From: Dethiobacter sp.
GTDB lineage: Bacteria; Bacillota; Dethiobacteria; Dethiobacterales; Dethiobacteraceae
Length of the DNA: 62,675 bases
Assembly: GCA_018333455.1 (NCBI GenBank)
Contig: JAGXTN010000067.1
Location: 1 to 62,675, forward strand
Direction: 5' to 3'
Below the pieces are notes generated by a model that saw only the letters and a program-made list of their open reading frames with translations, searched no databases and was not told where the DNA came from. Shown here one piece after another: positions 1 through 8,993 of this stretch. The stretch's first letter is position 1, and each line of letters starts with the position of its first letter. Both the position numbers and the translations under genes were made by a program.

Positions 1-35
1 ATAAGGTCATCGTAGAAGAAAAAATCGCATCATAA
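1..35 (+). CDS. 3' end of an upstream gene (partial)
   Basis: Reading from base 3, the first codons give K-V-I-V-E-E-K-I-A-S followed by TAA at 33-35; the other two forward frames stop almost at once. This looks like the last residues of a gene that begins outside the window. In Bacillus subtilis the gene before yloC is a calcium P-type ATPase (yloB), preceded by rqcH, but ten residues are too few to identify anything. Confidence 0.35.
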   Translation, partial: KVIVEEKIAS

Positions 36-92
36 GCAGCTGCTGAATGTTCAGGGGCTGCGAAATTAGCTCTCTCGTAGCCTTGTTTTGTG

Positions 93-117
93 TTGCCTTT
101 CAAAGGCAAAGTGTTTT
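93..117 (+). terminator. possible terminator of the upstream gene
   Basis: TTGCCTT (93-99) and AAGGCAA (103-109) form a 7-bp hairpin with a three-base loop, followed by a short T-rich run. The T tract is weak, so this is only a candidate. Confidence 0.3.
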
Positions 118-147
118 CAGGGTAGTAGGTAGATGGGTTGCGAACTC

Positions 148-176
148 TTGGAGAAAGAAGCATTTTCTGATAGAAT
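148..176 (+). promoter_or_regulatory. candidate sigma-A promoter for yicC
   Basis: TTGGAG (148-153) and TAGAAT (171-176) are separated by 17 bases and lie about 40 bases before the yicC start. The match is moderate. Confidence 0.4.
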
Positions 177-218
177 GATGTGAGTTAGACAAATATGGAG
201 GATAAGAGAGGATTTAGG

Positions 219-1100
219 ATGATTCGAAGTATGACAGGATATGGGATGGCGGAAAGCGACTCGGATGAGGCTATTCGTTTTAAGGTGGAAATCCGCTCTG
301 TTAATCACAGATATTTGGATGTGGCTATTCGCCTGCCCCGGGAGCTGCAGTCCTTGGAAGACCGGGTGCGCAAAAGTGTCCAGCAGTCTGTGGGTAGAGG
401 TAGGGTGGAAGTGTATCTTTCTTGGCGAGCGGACTCGCCAGATACTGTACAGGTAACTATTGACCGCGACTTGGCTCAAGCTTATTATCAGGCTTTGCTT
501 GAACTGAGCCGTTTCTGCGCGGTAAAGGAGTTGCCAAGTTTGGAAGTTTTGTCTCGTTTCCCCGATGTTTTGCGTGTAGAGAAAGAGCAAACAGATAATG
601 ATAAGTTCTGGCTCTTGCTTGAACCAGTCTTAAACAAAGCTTTAGCCCAGCTTGCAATCCAGCGGGGGGAAGAAGGGGAAAGGTTGGCGGCTGATTTTAG
701 CAAACGACTGAAAGAGTTGGCAACGATTGCCAAACTGGTCGAAAATCGTGCCCCGCAGGTGGTAGATGAGTACCGCCGGAAGATGGAAGATCGCTTGCGG
801 GAATTACTGGGACAGGCTGACTTTGATCCGGCCAGAGTATTGACTGAAGCAGCTATTTTTGCTGACCGGAGCAACGTGACTGAAGAATTAGTCAGGTTGG
901 CAAGCCATCTGATTGCTTTTCAGACAGCACTATTGGAAGAAGGGCCGGTGGGTCGTAAACTTGACTTTTTGACGCAGGAATTACTCCGCGAGGTTAATAC
1001 CGTAGGTTCCAAAGCGAACGATTATTTGCTGGCCAAGCTGGTGGTGGAAATGAAAACCGAATTGGAGAAAATACGTGAGCAAGTGCAAAATATTGAGTAA
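219..1100 (+). CDS. yicC: YicC/YloC family endoribonuclease
   Basis: A 293-residue protein of the YicC/YloC family, whose Escherichia coli member is an endoribonuclease that contributes to small-RNA turnover. The product opens with the family signature MIRSMTGYG. The N-terminal YicC domain covers about residues 1-155 and the DUF1732 domain the last 85 residues (GRKLDFLTQELLREVNTVGS region). An ATG 24 bases upstream (195) is in frame, but 219 is preferred: it has AGAGAGGA 8-10 bases ahead and gives the conserved N-terminus. Downstream are remA, gmk and rpoZ, the usual Firmicutes order. The cellular targets cannot be inferred from the sequence. Confidence 0.95.
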   Translation: MIRSMTGYGMAESDSDEAIRFKVEIRSVNHRYLDVAIRLPRELQSLEDRVRKSVQQSVGRGRVEVYLSWRADSPDTVQVTIDRDLAQAYYQALLELSRFCAVKELPSLEVLSRFPDVLRVEKEQTDNDKFWLLLEPVLNKALAQLAIQRGEEGERLAADFSKRLKELATIAKLVENRAPQVVDEYRRKMEDRLRELLGQADFDPARVLTEAAIFADRSNVTEELVRLASHLIAFQTALLEEGPVGRKLDFLTQELLREVNTVGSKANDYLLAKLVVEMKTELEKIREQVQNIE

Positions 1101-1128
1101 CAGAGATTTTTCCTAACAGATTTAACTC

Positions 1129-1158
1129 TTGCATTGTTTGCAGGATTTCCGTTATACT
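1129..1158 (+). promoter_or_regulatory. candidate sigma-A promoter for remA-gmk-rpoZ-coaBC
   Basis: TTGCAT (1129-1134), an 18-base spacer and TATACT (1153-1158) lie in the 116-base gap after yicC, about 60 bases before the remA start. The downstream genes are tightly packed and probably share this start. Confidence 0.5.
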
Positions 1159-1216
1159 ATTAGCAGAGTCAACCATTTTTTTGAAGACGTTTTAACCGAT
1201 TAAAGGAGGTTTCATC

Positions 1217-1486
1217 TTGCAGATTAAGCTGATTAATATCGGGTTTGGTAATATTGTTTCAGCGAATCGAATTATCGCCATTGTTAGTCCGGAATCGGCA
1301 CCTATCAAACGGGTTATTACCGAAGCTAGAGACCGTGGGATGCTGATTGACGCCACATATGGTCGGCGGACCCGTGCTGTGATAGTTACTGACAGCGGTC
1401 ATGTGGTTTTATCCGCCGTCCAGCCGGAAACAGTAAAGCATAGGCTGCACACCAAAGAGGTTAGTGCGGTAGAAGAAGAAGAATAG
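1217..1486 (+). CDS. remA: RemA-like regulator (DUF370)
   Basis: An 89-residue DUF370 protein. In Bacillus subtilis RemA is a DNA-binding activator of extracellular-matrix and osmoprotection genes and assembles into ring-like oligomers. The product starts with [12 protein letters not shown] and contains the basic stretch YGRRTRAVI at about residues 54-62, the part of the family linked to DNA contact. It ends in an acidic tail of glutamates. The start is TTG, fixed by a perfect AAAGGAGGT at 1202-1210. Its place between yicC and gmk is the standard one. Whether it controls matrix genes in this organism is unknown. Confidence 0.93.
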   Translation: MQIKLINIGFGNIVSANRIIAIVSPESAPIKRVITEARDRGMLIDATYGRRTRAVIVTDSGHVVLSAVQPETVKHRLHTKEVSAVEEEE

Positions 1487-1501
1487 AGGTCAAAGGGAGC
1501 T

Positions 1502-2119
1502 GTGTCTAGGCAGGGTTTACTGATTGTTGTCTCCGGGCCTTCAGGAGCAGGTAAAGGAACGGTATGCAGGGCTCTGCTTGATAGTAGCCCGGAGTTGGTC
1601 TTGTCGGTATCAAAGACTACACGAGAGCCCCGTACCGGTGAACAGGACGGGGTTAACTATTTTTTTGTTACTCATCAAGAATTTGAGCAGGCTTTGAGCG
1701 AGCAGGATTTTTTAGAGCATGCTTGTGTTTATGGACAGTATTACGGAACTCCGCGCAGCGCAGTAGAGAAATTGCTGGCAGTAGGGAGCGATGTAATTTT
1801 GGAAATTGACACGCAGGGTGCCATACAGGTAATGGAGGCATGTGCTGAAGGTATTTTCATTTTTCTTCTCCCGCCATCGGGTACGGAACTGCGCACCCGC
1901 ATTATAAATCGGGGAACGGAATCGTTGGAAAGCTTGCAGCGTCGTTTGGCTGCCGCCGCCCAGGAAGTGGCATTGGCACCAAAATATGATTATATTGTGG
2001 TGAACGATCGTGTGGAAGATGCCCGTGATAGAATTTTTGCGATCATCCAGGCGGAAAAACTACGGACCGGACGTAACAGAAAACTGATTCAAACTATCGC
2101 AGAGGAGGTTAAAGCGTGA
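1502..2119 (+). CDS. gmk: guanylate kinase
   Basis: This 205-residue enzyme phosphorylates GMP to GDP with ATP in the cytoplasm, feeding GTP, dGTP and (p)ppGpp pools. The P-loop GPSGAGKGT is at residues 12-20, and the GMP-binding segment [18 protein letters not shown] follows at about 39-56. The length matches the family. The start is GTG with AAAGGGAG just upstream. The stop overlaps the rpoZ start (GTGA at 2116-2119), so the two are translationally coupled. Confidence 0.97.
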   Translation: MSRQGLLIVVSGPSGAGKGTVCRALLDSSPELVLSVSKTTREPRTGEQDGVNYFFVTHQEFEQALSEQDFLEHACVYGQYYGTPRSAVEKLLAVGSDVILEIDTQGAIQVMEACAEGIFIFLLPPSGTELRTRIINRGTESLESLQRRLAAAAQEVALAPKYDYIVVNDRVEDARDRIFAIIQAEKLRTGRNRKLIQTIAEEVKA

Positions 2120-2313
2120 TTTATCCTTCGATTGATACGCTGATTAATAAAGTCGACAGTAAGTATACATTGGTGATTGCCGCCGCCAAACGAGCGCGGA
2201 TGCTTAATGAAGGCGCGCGCAGGATGGTGGACTCCCATTCGATGAAAGATGTTTCCATCGCTTTGGAAGAGATCAATCTGGGGAAAGTAGGGTACGAACG
2301 GTTAAAAAAGTAA
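2116..2313 (+). CDS. rpoZ: RNA polymerase omega subunit
   Basis: A 65-residue omega subunit, which helps assemble and stabilise the beta' subunit of RNA polymerase. Conserved parts are the N-terminal [17 protein letters not shown] segment, AAAKRARML and the [12 protein letters not shown] helix. It starts at GTG, overlapping the gmk stop by four bases, with GAGGAGG inside the end of gmk. The short form without an extended C-terminus is typical of Firmicutes. Confidence 0.95.
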   Translation: MIYPSIDTLINKVDSKYTLVIAAAKRARMLNEGARRMVDSHSMKDVSIALEEINLGKVGYERLKK

Positions 2314-2326
2314 GGAGGGCTTACCC

Positions 2327-3523
2327 ATGCTTTCCGGCAAACAGGTTGTGCTGGGTGTTACCGGCGGGATCGCCGCTTACAAAGCGGTTGAGCTTTGCCG
2401 GCTCTTTATCAAAGACGGTGCCACTGTAAGGGTGATAATGACGGCTGCAGCCAAACAGTTTGTAACTCCGCTCACCTTTCAGACGGTGAGCGGCAACTTG
2501 GTGTACGACGACCTGTTTGCGGGTAGCCAGCGTTACACTGTCGATCACGTGGGGTTGGCTCAGGGAGCCAACCTGTTTCTTATTGCCCCGGCTACAGCAA
2601 ACTGCCTTGGCAAGTTGGCTGCAGGAATTGCTGATGATTTGCTGTCCACCACGGTGTTGGCAGCCGGCTGTCCCGTTCTCTTAGCTCCGGCGATGAATAC
2701 AAAAATGTTCGAAAATTCTACCGTACAAGAGAATATAGACAAACTTACTTTGCGTGGCTACAGTTTTGTCGCACCGGTGGAGGGCGAGCTTGCCTGCGGA
2801 GAAAGCGGGGGCGGCCGCCTTGCGCCTTTGGATAGTATTTTTGCCGCAGCCAAATCCCTGCTTCTTCCAGCACTTGAGCTAAGAGGTGTGCGGTTGCTTG
2901 TTACAGCCGGCCCCACCAGGGAAGCTATTGACCCGGTTCGCTACCTGACAAATCATTCCAGCGGAAAGATGGGTTATGCAATAGCCCAGGCTGCGGTGGA
3001 GCAGGGAGCGGAAGTGACTTTGGTGTCTGGTCCGGTAACGTTGCCGGCACCAGCAGGGGTAAGGATGGTGCGGGTTACCACAGCGCAGGAAATGTATGCT
3101 GCTGTGCTAAGTTTATACTCGGAAATAGACGTGGTGGTAAAAGCGGCAGCGGTGGCAGATTACCGTCCTGCCACCGTGCAAGAGGCAAAAATAAAAAAAG
3201 ACGGGGATATGGCCCTGTCTCTAGTGAGAACCCCGGATATTCTTGCGGAGCTTGGCAAACGCAAGCAAAATCAGGTTTTGGTTGGTTTTGCAGCTGAAAC
3301 AGATAATCTGAGGGAGAATGCGCTGGTTAAATTAGCCCGCAAAAATCTTGAATTGATTGTGGCTAATGATTTGACGGAGGACGGAGCCGGTTTTAATACC
3401 GATACTAATGTGGTAAAATTTTATTTTAAGGACGGTCAGGAGAAGCAGCTCCCCCGGATGCCAAAGCTTGCGGTCGCCAGGGAAATCATCAGAGAAATTA
3501 AGAGAATCATGAACATTGTTTAG
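2327..3523 (+). CDS. coaBC: bifunctional phosphopantothenoylcysteine synthetase/decarboxylase
   Basis: A 398-residue fusion catalysing two successive steps of coenzyme A synthesis: CTP-dependent joining of cysteine to 4'-phosphopantothenate, and FMN-dependent decarboxylation. The N-terminal flavoprotein domain (about 1-180) has GGIAAYK, the PAMNTKMFEN motif and the CGESGGGRL loop carrying the catalytic cysteine. The C-terminal synthetase domain begins near TAGPTREAIDPVRYLTN and includes the NHSSGKMG signature. AAGGAGGG lies 10 bases before the ATG. It closes the remA-gmk-rpoZ run and faces the opposing SpoIIM-family gene. Confidence 0.97.
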   Translation: MLSGKQVVLGVTGGIAAYKAVELCRLFIKDGATVRVIMTAAAKQFVTPLTFQTVSGNLVYDDLFAGSQRYTVDHVGLAQGANLFLIAPATANCLGKLAAGIADDLLSTTVLAAGCPVLLAPAMNTKMFENSTVQENIDKLTLRGYSFVAPVEGELACGESGGGRLAPLDSIFAAAKSLLLPALELRGVRLLVTAGPTREAIDPVRYLTNHSSGKMGYAIAQAAVEQGAEVTLVSGPVTLPAPAGVRMVRVTTAQEMYAAVLSLYSEIDVVVKAAAVADYRPATVQEAKIKKDGDMALSLVRTPDILAELGKRKQNQVLVGFAAETDNLRENALVKLARKNLELIVANDLTEDGAGFNTDTNVVKFYFKDGQEKQLPRMPKLAVAREIIREIKRIMNIV

Positions 3524-3578
3524 GAAATTTCTTGAGAAAAGCCAAATTTAGCTGAATAGGAAAACGGTACTGTACGAT

Positions 3579-3616
3579 AAAGAGATATCTGCGGCTTCTG
3601 CTGCAGATATCTCTTT
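3579..3616. terminator. bidirectional terminator between coaBC and spoIIM-like gene
   Basis: AAAGAGATATCTGC (3579-3592) pairs perfectly with GCAGATATCTCTTT (3603-3616) around a 10-base loop, giving a 14-bp stem between two convergent genes. A/T runs at both ends suit termination in either direction. The right arm reaches two bases into the stop codon of the minus-strand gene. Confidence 0.7.
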
Positions 3617-4226
3617 AGCTAGGGATAAAATGTGCGAGTAATGCCGGGGTAATGTAAACTTCAATTAGTGCTGCTAAGAATAACAGAAGAATAATTGTGG
3701 GCAGAACAATGCTGATTTCTTTGAAGATGCCTTTTATGCTAGCGCTGCGGCTGTGGCCGGGGAGGGGAAAGATGAGGTGGTAGCCTAGTTTCAGCCCAAG
3801 AGCTACGCTCACTAAGAAGGCGGGTATTTCAAAAACTCCGTGGGGTAAAATGCCCGCCAACAATAGCGGCAGCGGCTGGGCAAATTCATTTGTCAGCTGA
3901 AAAGCGACTGTGCCCAGAATTGCGCCATTGGCCATGGCAGAAAAGAGTGGGGCGATTCCTAAAAGTACGCCGAGCACCATGACTTGGAGTGAGGCAAACG
4001 TATTGTTTAAAAAGAGAATAGCTACACCACGCAGGGGGTGACCGCCAAAGACCTGTTCACCCAATTCCTTTAACATAGTCAGCGCAGTTTCTTCCATCAT
4101 GGGCAATAGCAGCGGATCATATGACAGGGCAGCATACATCAGCAGCGTGCCGCCTATAAAAAATATAGCTGCCAAAATCAGCCAAGAGCGGTTATCCAGG
4201 ATAGTTTTTGAAAATTGTCTGTACAT
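3615..4226 (-). CDS. SpoIIM-family (DUF95) membrane protein
   Basis: A 203-residue integral membrane protein with about five hydrophobic helices. It resembles stage II sporulation protein M, which in Bacillus acts with SpoIID and SpoIIP in septal peptidoglycan remodelling during engulfment. Supporting features are the LFLNNTFASLQVMVLG segment and the GILPHGVFEIPAFLVS motif in the second half. It is the only gene on the minus strand, inserted between coaBC and priA and divergent from priA. GGAGGG precedes its ATG by about 8 bases and lies inside the priA promoter region. Bacillus spoIIM lies elsewhere, so this may be SpoIIM itself or a paralogue. Confidence 0.85.
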   Translation of the reverse strand: MYRQFSKTILDNRSWLILAAIFFIGGTLLMYAALSYDPLLLPMMEETALTMLKELGEQVFGGHPLRGVAILFLNNTFASLQVMVLGVLLGIAPLFSAMANGAILGTVAFQLTNEFAQPLPLLLAGILPHGVFEIPAFLVSVALGLKLGYHLIFPLPGHSRSASIKGIFKEISIVLPTIILLLFLAALIEVYITPALLAHFIPS

Positions 4227-4254
4227 TGTCAGATCCCTCCAGTACTATTATACT
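4226..4254 (+). promoter_or_regulatory. sigma-A promoter for priA
   Basis: TTGTCA (4226-4231), a 17-base spacer and TATACT (4249-4254) form a near-consensus promoter about 80 bases before the chosen priA start. It overlaps the ribosome-binding site and first base of the divergent SpoIIM-family gene, so the two transcription units may interfere. Confidence 0.65.
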
Positions 4255-4333
4255 TGTAGGTTTTCCTGTTGCACAAGGGGAATGTTGCCTGATGTGGAAT
4301 ATAGCTTTAGCACAAAGAAAGCGGAGGAAATCA

Positions 4334-6721
4334 GTGGAAATTTTAGCGGAAATCATCGTCGGAATCCGGAGTGATAATCTAGATAAATCTTATACATATC
4401 GGGTGCCTCAAGGCATGGAGATTCAGGTAGGGAGCCGGGTAGTAGTCCCTTTTGGTCGGCAACGCTTGGAGGGATACTGTATTGCGCTCATGACTCCAGC
4501 AGGAAACGGGGAGCAAGTCGATTTTGAGTATAAAGAGATTGCAGAGCTATTGGATGACGCGCCGGTGTTAACTGAAGAATTGATTGAATTGTCGGCCTGG
4601 GGTGCTGCTAGATGGCTTTGCCGCAGAACCGATCTATTGCAGGCCATGGTTCCTGCCGGTTTGCGTTGGACTACGTCTAAATGGGTGACTCTGCTAGAAG
4701 ATGCTGAGGCGGATACGCCGGAACTGCTTTGGTTGCGGGAAAACGGCCCTGTAGCCTTGGTTTCCTGGCAGAAAATATTTCCGGCGGTAGCCCGCACGGA
4801 TGAGTTGCGCCGCCTGCAGCAGAAAGGTATAATTAAGCTAAAAAATCGTGAATCTCGCGGCATTGGGCAAAAAAAAGTGCAAAGCGCTCACCTGCTGTCG
4901 GCGGGGCAAGCTGGTCTGCCAGCGGGAAAGAAGCAGGAGCTGGCTTTGCAATTGTTGCGGGAGCACGGCTCCATGGCGCTTTCAGCGCTGGCTGATGCGG
5001 GAGTAAGCCGGGCTACCATTCACTCTTTGGCGAAAAAAGGCTGGATTGTTATTAGTGAGCAGGCTGTACGCCGTGACCCGTTGGCCGGAGAAATATTCTT
5101 GGCATCCGGCTCCCTAAAGTTGACTGAAGCCCAGGCGGAGGCCATTAGGCAGGTGGAATCCGCAAGAAATGGGACTGGGCGAGAAGTTGTTCTGTTGCAT
5201 GGTGTGACAGGCAGCGGCAAAACCGAAGTTTATCTGCAGGCAATTGGCAAGGTGGCTGCTGCCGGAATGGGTAGCATTGTGCTTGTACCTGAAATAGCCC
5301 TGACACCGCAGATGATTGAGCGGTTTGTTGCTCGCTTTGGCAGCCAGGTTGCCGTGTTGCATAGCCGGTTATCTGCCGGGGAACGGTATGACGAATGGTG
5401 GCGCATTGCTACAGGGGAAGCCTTGGTGGTTGTGGGGGCTCGCTCTGCAGTGTTTGCTCCGTTTAAACAATTGGGATTGATTGTGTTGGATGAGGAACAT
5501 GAAGCCAGCTACAAGCAGGATGAAGCACCTCGCTATCACGCTAGGGATGTGGCGCTGTGGCGCGCAAATAAGCATGGAGCAGCCTTGGTGTTAGGGAGCG
5601 CAACTCCTTCCTTGGAATCTTACAGCGCTGCACTTAGCGGAGAGTATGGTTTGTGTCTTCTGCCCGAAAGGGTGGAAAACAGGCCGTTACCTCCGGTGGA
5701 TATAGTAGATATGCGTCAAGAACTAAGGGAAGGGCATCGCAGTATCTTTAGCCGCGCCCTGTTAAGTGCGTTGGAAAAGGTGCAGCAGGACAAGAAACAG
5801 GCCATCTTACTTCTAAATCGCAGGGGATACGCCACCTTTGTTCTCTGTCGAGGGTGCGGCTTTGTAATGCGTTGTAAAATGTGCAACGTATCTCTTAAAT
5901 TTCATTTGGCAGAAGAATTGCTCCGTTGCCATTATTGTGATTACGGCGAGCCTTATCCCTCCCAGTGCCCTGTCTGTGCCAGTAACTATATCAGACATTT
6001 TGGCACAGGAACACAAAAAGTTGCAGAAGAGTTGCACAAACATTTCCCGGCAATCAGAGCAGCCAGGGTGGATGCTGATAGTACAGCGCAGAAAGGGGCG
6101 TATCAGAAAATCTTTGGCGACTTTAAAAGTGGCAGCGTCGATGTATTAATCGGTACGCAGATGGTGGCAAAGGGCCTGGATTTCCCCAATGTTACTTTGG
6201 TAGGTGTTATTACCGCTGATACGACCATTAATTTGCCGGATTTTAGGGCGGGAGAGCGGACATTTCAATTATTGACCCAGGTAGCCGGCAGGGCGGGACG
6301 GGGAAATTTCGCTGGTAAAGTGCTGGTGCAGACATATACACCTGAACATTATGCGATACAGGCGGCAAGAACCCATGATTACGAGGCTTTTTTTGCGCAG
6401 GAGAGTAAGGCACGGAAAGAATTAGAGTATCCCCCCTATGCGGTGTTTATTCGTTTGTTATTAACGGGCGCCGACGAAGGCAAAGTGGTGGAGGCCGCTT
6501 CCTTGTTGGCCTCGCTCCTGGCAGCAACAGAGATTCTTGGCCCGTCTCCCTGCCCCCTCGAACGGATCAGAGGTCAGTTTCGCTGGCAGGTGGTGGCTCG
6601 CGGACAAGTGTTGGAGCCGTTGCTGCTCACAGTGCGAGAGGCTGCAGAAAACTTTCGCAAAAATCAGCTGTCTGCTTCGGTACGTCTGGTGCTGGATGTG
6701 GAGCCACAGAGTTTGTTGTAG
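4334..6721 (+). CDS. priA: primosomal protein N' (PriA helicase)
   Basis: A 795-residue 3'-to-5' DNA helicase that restarts collapsed replication forks. The N-terminal DNA-binding region is followed by Walker A GVTGSGKTEVYL, a DEEH box (LDEEHEASYK) and a zinc-binding insert with eight cysteines (CRGCGFVMRCKMC, then CHYCDYGEPYPSQCPVC). The late helicase motif QVAGRAGR is also present. The open frame extends upstream to 4208, but GTG at 4334 is chosen because GCGGAGGAA sits 5 bases before it and MEILAEIIVGI matches usual PriA N-termini. def and fmt follow, as in many Firmicutes. Confidence 0.95.
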   Translation: MEILAEIIVGIRSDNLDKSYTYRVPQGMEIQVGSRVVVPFGRQRLEGYCIALMTPAGNGEQVDFEYKEIAELLDDAPVLTEELIELSAWGAARWLCRRTDLLQAMVPAGLRWTTSKWVTLLEDAEADTPELLWLRENGPVALVSWQKIFPAVARTDELRRLQQKGIIKLKNRESRGIGQKKVQSAHLLSAGQAGLPAGKKQELALQLLREHGSMALSALADAGVSRATIHSLAKKGWIVISEQAVRRDPLAGEIFLASGSLKLTEAQAEAIRQVESARNGTGREVVLLHGVTGSGKTEVYLQAIGKVAAAGMGSIVLVPEIALTPQMIERFVARFGSQVAVLHSRLSAGERYDEWWRIATGEALVVVGARSAVFAPFKQLGLIVLDEEHEASYKQDEAPRYHARDVALWRANKHGAALVLGSATPSLESYSAALSGEYGLCLLPERVENRPLPPVDIVDMRQELREGHRSIFSRALLSALEKVQQDKKQAILLLNRRGYATFVLCRGCGFVMRCKMCNVSLKFHLAEELLRCHYCDYGEPYPSQCPVCASNYIRHFGTGTQKVAEELHKHFPAIRAARVDADSTAQKGAYQKIFGDFKSGSVDVLIGTQMVAKGLDFPNVTLVGVITADTTINLPDFRAGERTFQLLTQVAGRAGRGNFAGKVLVQTYTPEHYAIQAARTHDYEAFFAQESKARKELEYPPYAVFIRLLLTGADEGKVVEAASLLASLLAATEILGPSPCPLERIRGQFRWQVVARGQVLEPLLLTVREAAENFRKNQLSASVRLVLDVEPQSLL

Positions 6722-6759
6722 TGTGAAATATTCTTGTTAAAGCAGAGAGGACGAAAAAA

Positions 6760-7248
6760 ATGGCAATCAGAGTAATCAGAACAAAAGAGGATCCTGCGCT
6801 GCGGGAGGTGGCTTTAGAAGTCAAGAAAATCACGCCGCAGATTAAGAAACTTTTGGATGAGTTGGCGGAGACGATGTATGACGCCGAAGGGGTTGGTTTG
6901 GCTGCTCCCCAAGTAGGAATCGCCAAGCGCCTGATTGTAATTGACGTACAGGACGAAAACGGACTGTTAAAACTGATAAACCCGTTAATCATCGCCAGAA
7001 AAGGCAGGGAAACAACACCGGAAGGCTGCCTAAGTTTCCCGGGTGTTGCCGGTGAAGTGGAACGGGATGAAACTGTGACTGTGCAGGCTACAGATCCGGA
7101 TGGCAACACGGTGCAAATTTGCGCCTCAGGGTTGCTGGCGCGTGCCTTTCAGCATGAAATTGATCACCTTGATGGAATCCTATTTGTAGATAGAGTGACT
7201 TCTCTGCGAATAGCTGAAAACAGCGAAGCGGGCCGGGAGGAAGTATGA
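6760..7248 (+). CDS. def: peptide deformylase
   Basis: A 162-residue metalloenzyme that removes the formyl group from the starting methionine of new proteins. All three family motifs are present: GVGLAAPQVG, EGCLSFPG (metal-binding cysteine) and QHEIDHLDGILF (metal-binding histidines and catalytic glutamate). AGAGAGG precedes the ATG. Its last four bases overlap the start of fmt, whose product adds the formyl group this enzyme removes, so the two activities are coupled. Confidence 0.97.
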   Translation: MAIRVIRTKEDPALREVALEVKKITPQIKKLLDELAETMYDAEGVGLAAPQVGIAKRLIVIDVQDENGLLKLINPLIIARKGRETTPEGCLSFPGVAGEVERDETVTVQATDPDGNTVQICASGLLARAFQHEIDHLDGILFVDRVTSLRIAENSEAGREEV

Positions 7249-8180
7249 AGGAAACAAGGATAGTTTTTTTCGGTACGCCGGAGTTTGCGCTTAAAACGTT
7301 GGATTCATTGCATAAATCCTTTACGGTCTCGGCTGTAGTCACTCAACCGGATCGTCCCGGCGGACGGGGAAAAAAAATGTCGCCATCGCCTGTCAAGCTT
7401 AAAGCGCAAGCGCTCGGGATTGCGTTGTTCCAACCAGCAAAAATCAGAACTGCCGAATTTGCGGCGTGGCTGCAAAGCATGGCGCCTGATTTTCTGGTAA
7501 CGGCTGCCTACGGAAAAATCCTTTCTGCACAGATTCTGGCTGTGCCGAGGCTTTCTGCACTAAATGTTCATGCTTCGCTGCTGCCGCGCTGGCGCGGTGC
7601 TGCGCCAATCCACCGGGCGGTGCTGGCAGGTGATTGTGAAAGCGGGATTACGATTATCGAGATGGATGAGGGTATGGATACAGGGGATATAATTTTACAG
7701 GGTTCAGTCCCCGTTGGCCGGGATGAGACCACCGGTTTTCTACATGATAAATTGGCAGATTTGGGTGCTAGGCTGATTGTGGAGGCGGTGACGGCGATTC
7801 TGGCAGGCACGGCAAAAAAGGTAGTGCAAGACCATAGTCAGGCCACTTTGGCTCCACCATTAACCAGGGAGGAAGAAATACTGGACTGGTGTGCCAAAAC
7901 AAGTGTGATTCATAACCAAGTACGGGGCATGAATCCCTGGCCCGGTACGTATACTTGGTTTAATGGAGAGCGTCTTAAAATTTGGGCCGGATATCCGGTC
8001 CATTCTACTCCCGCAAACTGTGGCCAAGTGCTGGCGGCAGGCAAAGAAGGGATTTTTGTCAGTACAGGTGATGGCGTCTACTGCATTTCCATGCTACAGC
8101 CTCCCGGCAAAAAGATCATGGATGCAGCCGATTTTCTGAGAGGTAACTTGCTGCCCCCCGGCTCGATACTAGGAAAATAA
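7245..8180 (+). CDS. fmt: methionyl-tRNA formyltransferase
   Basis: A 311-residue enzyme that transfers a formyl group from 10-formyltetrahydrofolate to initiator Met-tRNA. The catalytic region NVHASLLPRWRGAAPIHRA and the GITIIEMDEGMDTGDI segment are intact; the C-terminal tRNA-binding domain follows from about residue 205. The ATG overlaps the def stop (ATGA), with GGGAGGAAGT upstream inside def. Confidence 0.97.
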   Translation: MKETRIVFFGTPEFALKTLDSLHKSFTVSAVVTQPDRPGGRGKKMSPSPVKLKAQALGIALFQPAKIRTAEFAAWLQSMAPDFLVTAAYGKILSAQILAVPRLSALNVHASLLPRWRGAAPIHRAVLAGDCESGITIIEMDEGMDTGDIILQGSVPVGRDETTGFLHDKLADLGARLIVEAVTAILAGTAKKVVQDHSQATLAPPLTREEEILDWCAKTSVIHNQVRGMNPWPGTYTWFNGERLKIWAGYPVHSTPANCGQVLAAGKEGIFVSTGDGVYCISMLQPPGKKIMDAADFLRGNLLPPGSILGK

Positions 8181-8219
8181 GCTACCGTATAGTACAATAA
8201 GAGCAGGGTGGTGAAGCCA

Positions 8220-8993
8220 ATGATAAAAAAGAGATTATATTTGGGTTTGCTGGCAGTAACAATGTTGCTTTTTGCCGGGGCGCTGGCGTATGCTTGGCTC
8301 ACCTTTTTTCAGCGTGATGCCGGGTTTTTCCGCTATTTGCTAGTAATTGCGGTAATTGTGGTGCTAGCCTGTCTGGCAGTAATTGGCCTGGGATTTTTGG
8401 GCATTGTGCTTTCCATTATCTCAGATAAGAATATAATTTTCTTGAACAAACCTATTAATTTTACGGTGTCCTTGCTTTATCCGGTGGTGCTGTCGGTCGG
8501 AAAAGTGCTAAAAATTACCCAAGATAAAATCCAGCGCTCCTTTGTGGAGGTGAACAACCACTTAGTGCGGGCAAAAAAAGGCAAACTGCAACCGCAGCAA
8601 TTGTTGGTGCTGCTACCCCACTGTTTGCAAGAGAGGGATTGCGTTCACCGAATTACCAGTAAGCTGGAGAACTGCACCGGCTGTGGAGCTTGCCAGGTAG
8701 GCGCCCTGTTCGCCCTGTGCCAGCGGCTCGGTGTACACTTGAGGATTGCTACCGGAGGCACGTTGGCTCGGGAAGCGGTAAAGGCAATCAGGCCTCGTGC
8801 TATAGTGGCAGTAGCCTGCGAACGGGATCTGACGAGTGGTATCTTGGATTGTATCCCGTTGCCGGTGTTGGGGATTACCAACAACAGACCAAACGGACCT
8901 TGCCATAATACCGGTGTAAGTCTGGATGCGGTGGAAAAAGCGATTATATTTTTTATTGGAGGAGGAGAGGCAAATGTTCATGTTCTTACCTGA
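8220..8993 (+). CDS. DUF116 cysteine-rich membrane protein
   Basis: A 257-residue protein of the DUF116 family, whose function is not established. Two strong hydrophobic helices fill residues 5-70. The C-terminal half is soluble and carries at least eight cysteines, including C-x2-C-x2-C in NCTGCGACQVG and single cysteines in PHCLQ, RDCVH, FALCQR, VACERD, LDCIP and GPCHN. This pattern suggests an iron-sulfur cluster or zinc site (inference). ATG 8220 is preferred over GTG codons at 8208 and 8211 because GGGTGGTG then lies at normal spacing. It overlaps the zinc peptidase gene by 20 bases, so the two probably work or are expressed together. Confidence 0.85.
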   Translation: MIKKRLYLGLLAVTMLLFAGALAYAWLTFFQRDAGFFRYLLVIAVIVVLACLAVIGLGFLGIVLSIISDKNIIFLNKPINFTVSLLYPVVLSVGKVLKITQDKIQRSFVEVNNHLVRAKKGKLQPQQLLVLLPHCLQERDCVHRITSKLENCTGCGACQVGALFALCQRLGVHLRIATGGTLAREAVKAIRPRAIVAVACERDLTSGILDCIPLPVLGITNNRPNGPCHNTGVSLDAVEKAIIFFIGGGEANVHVLT

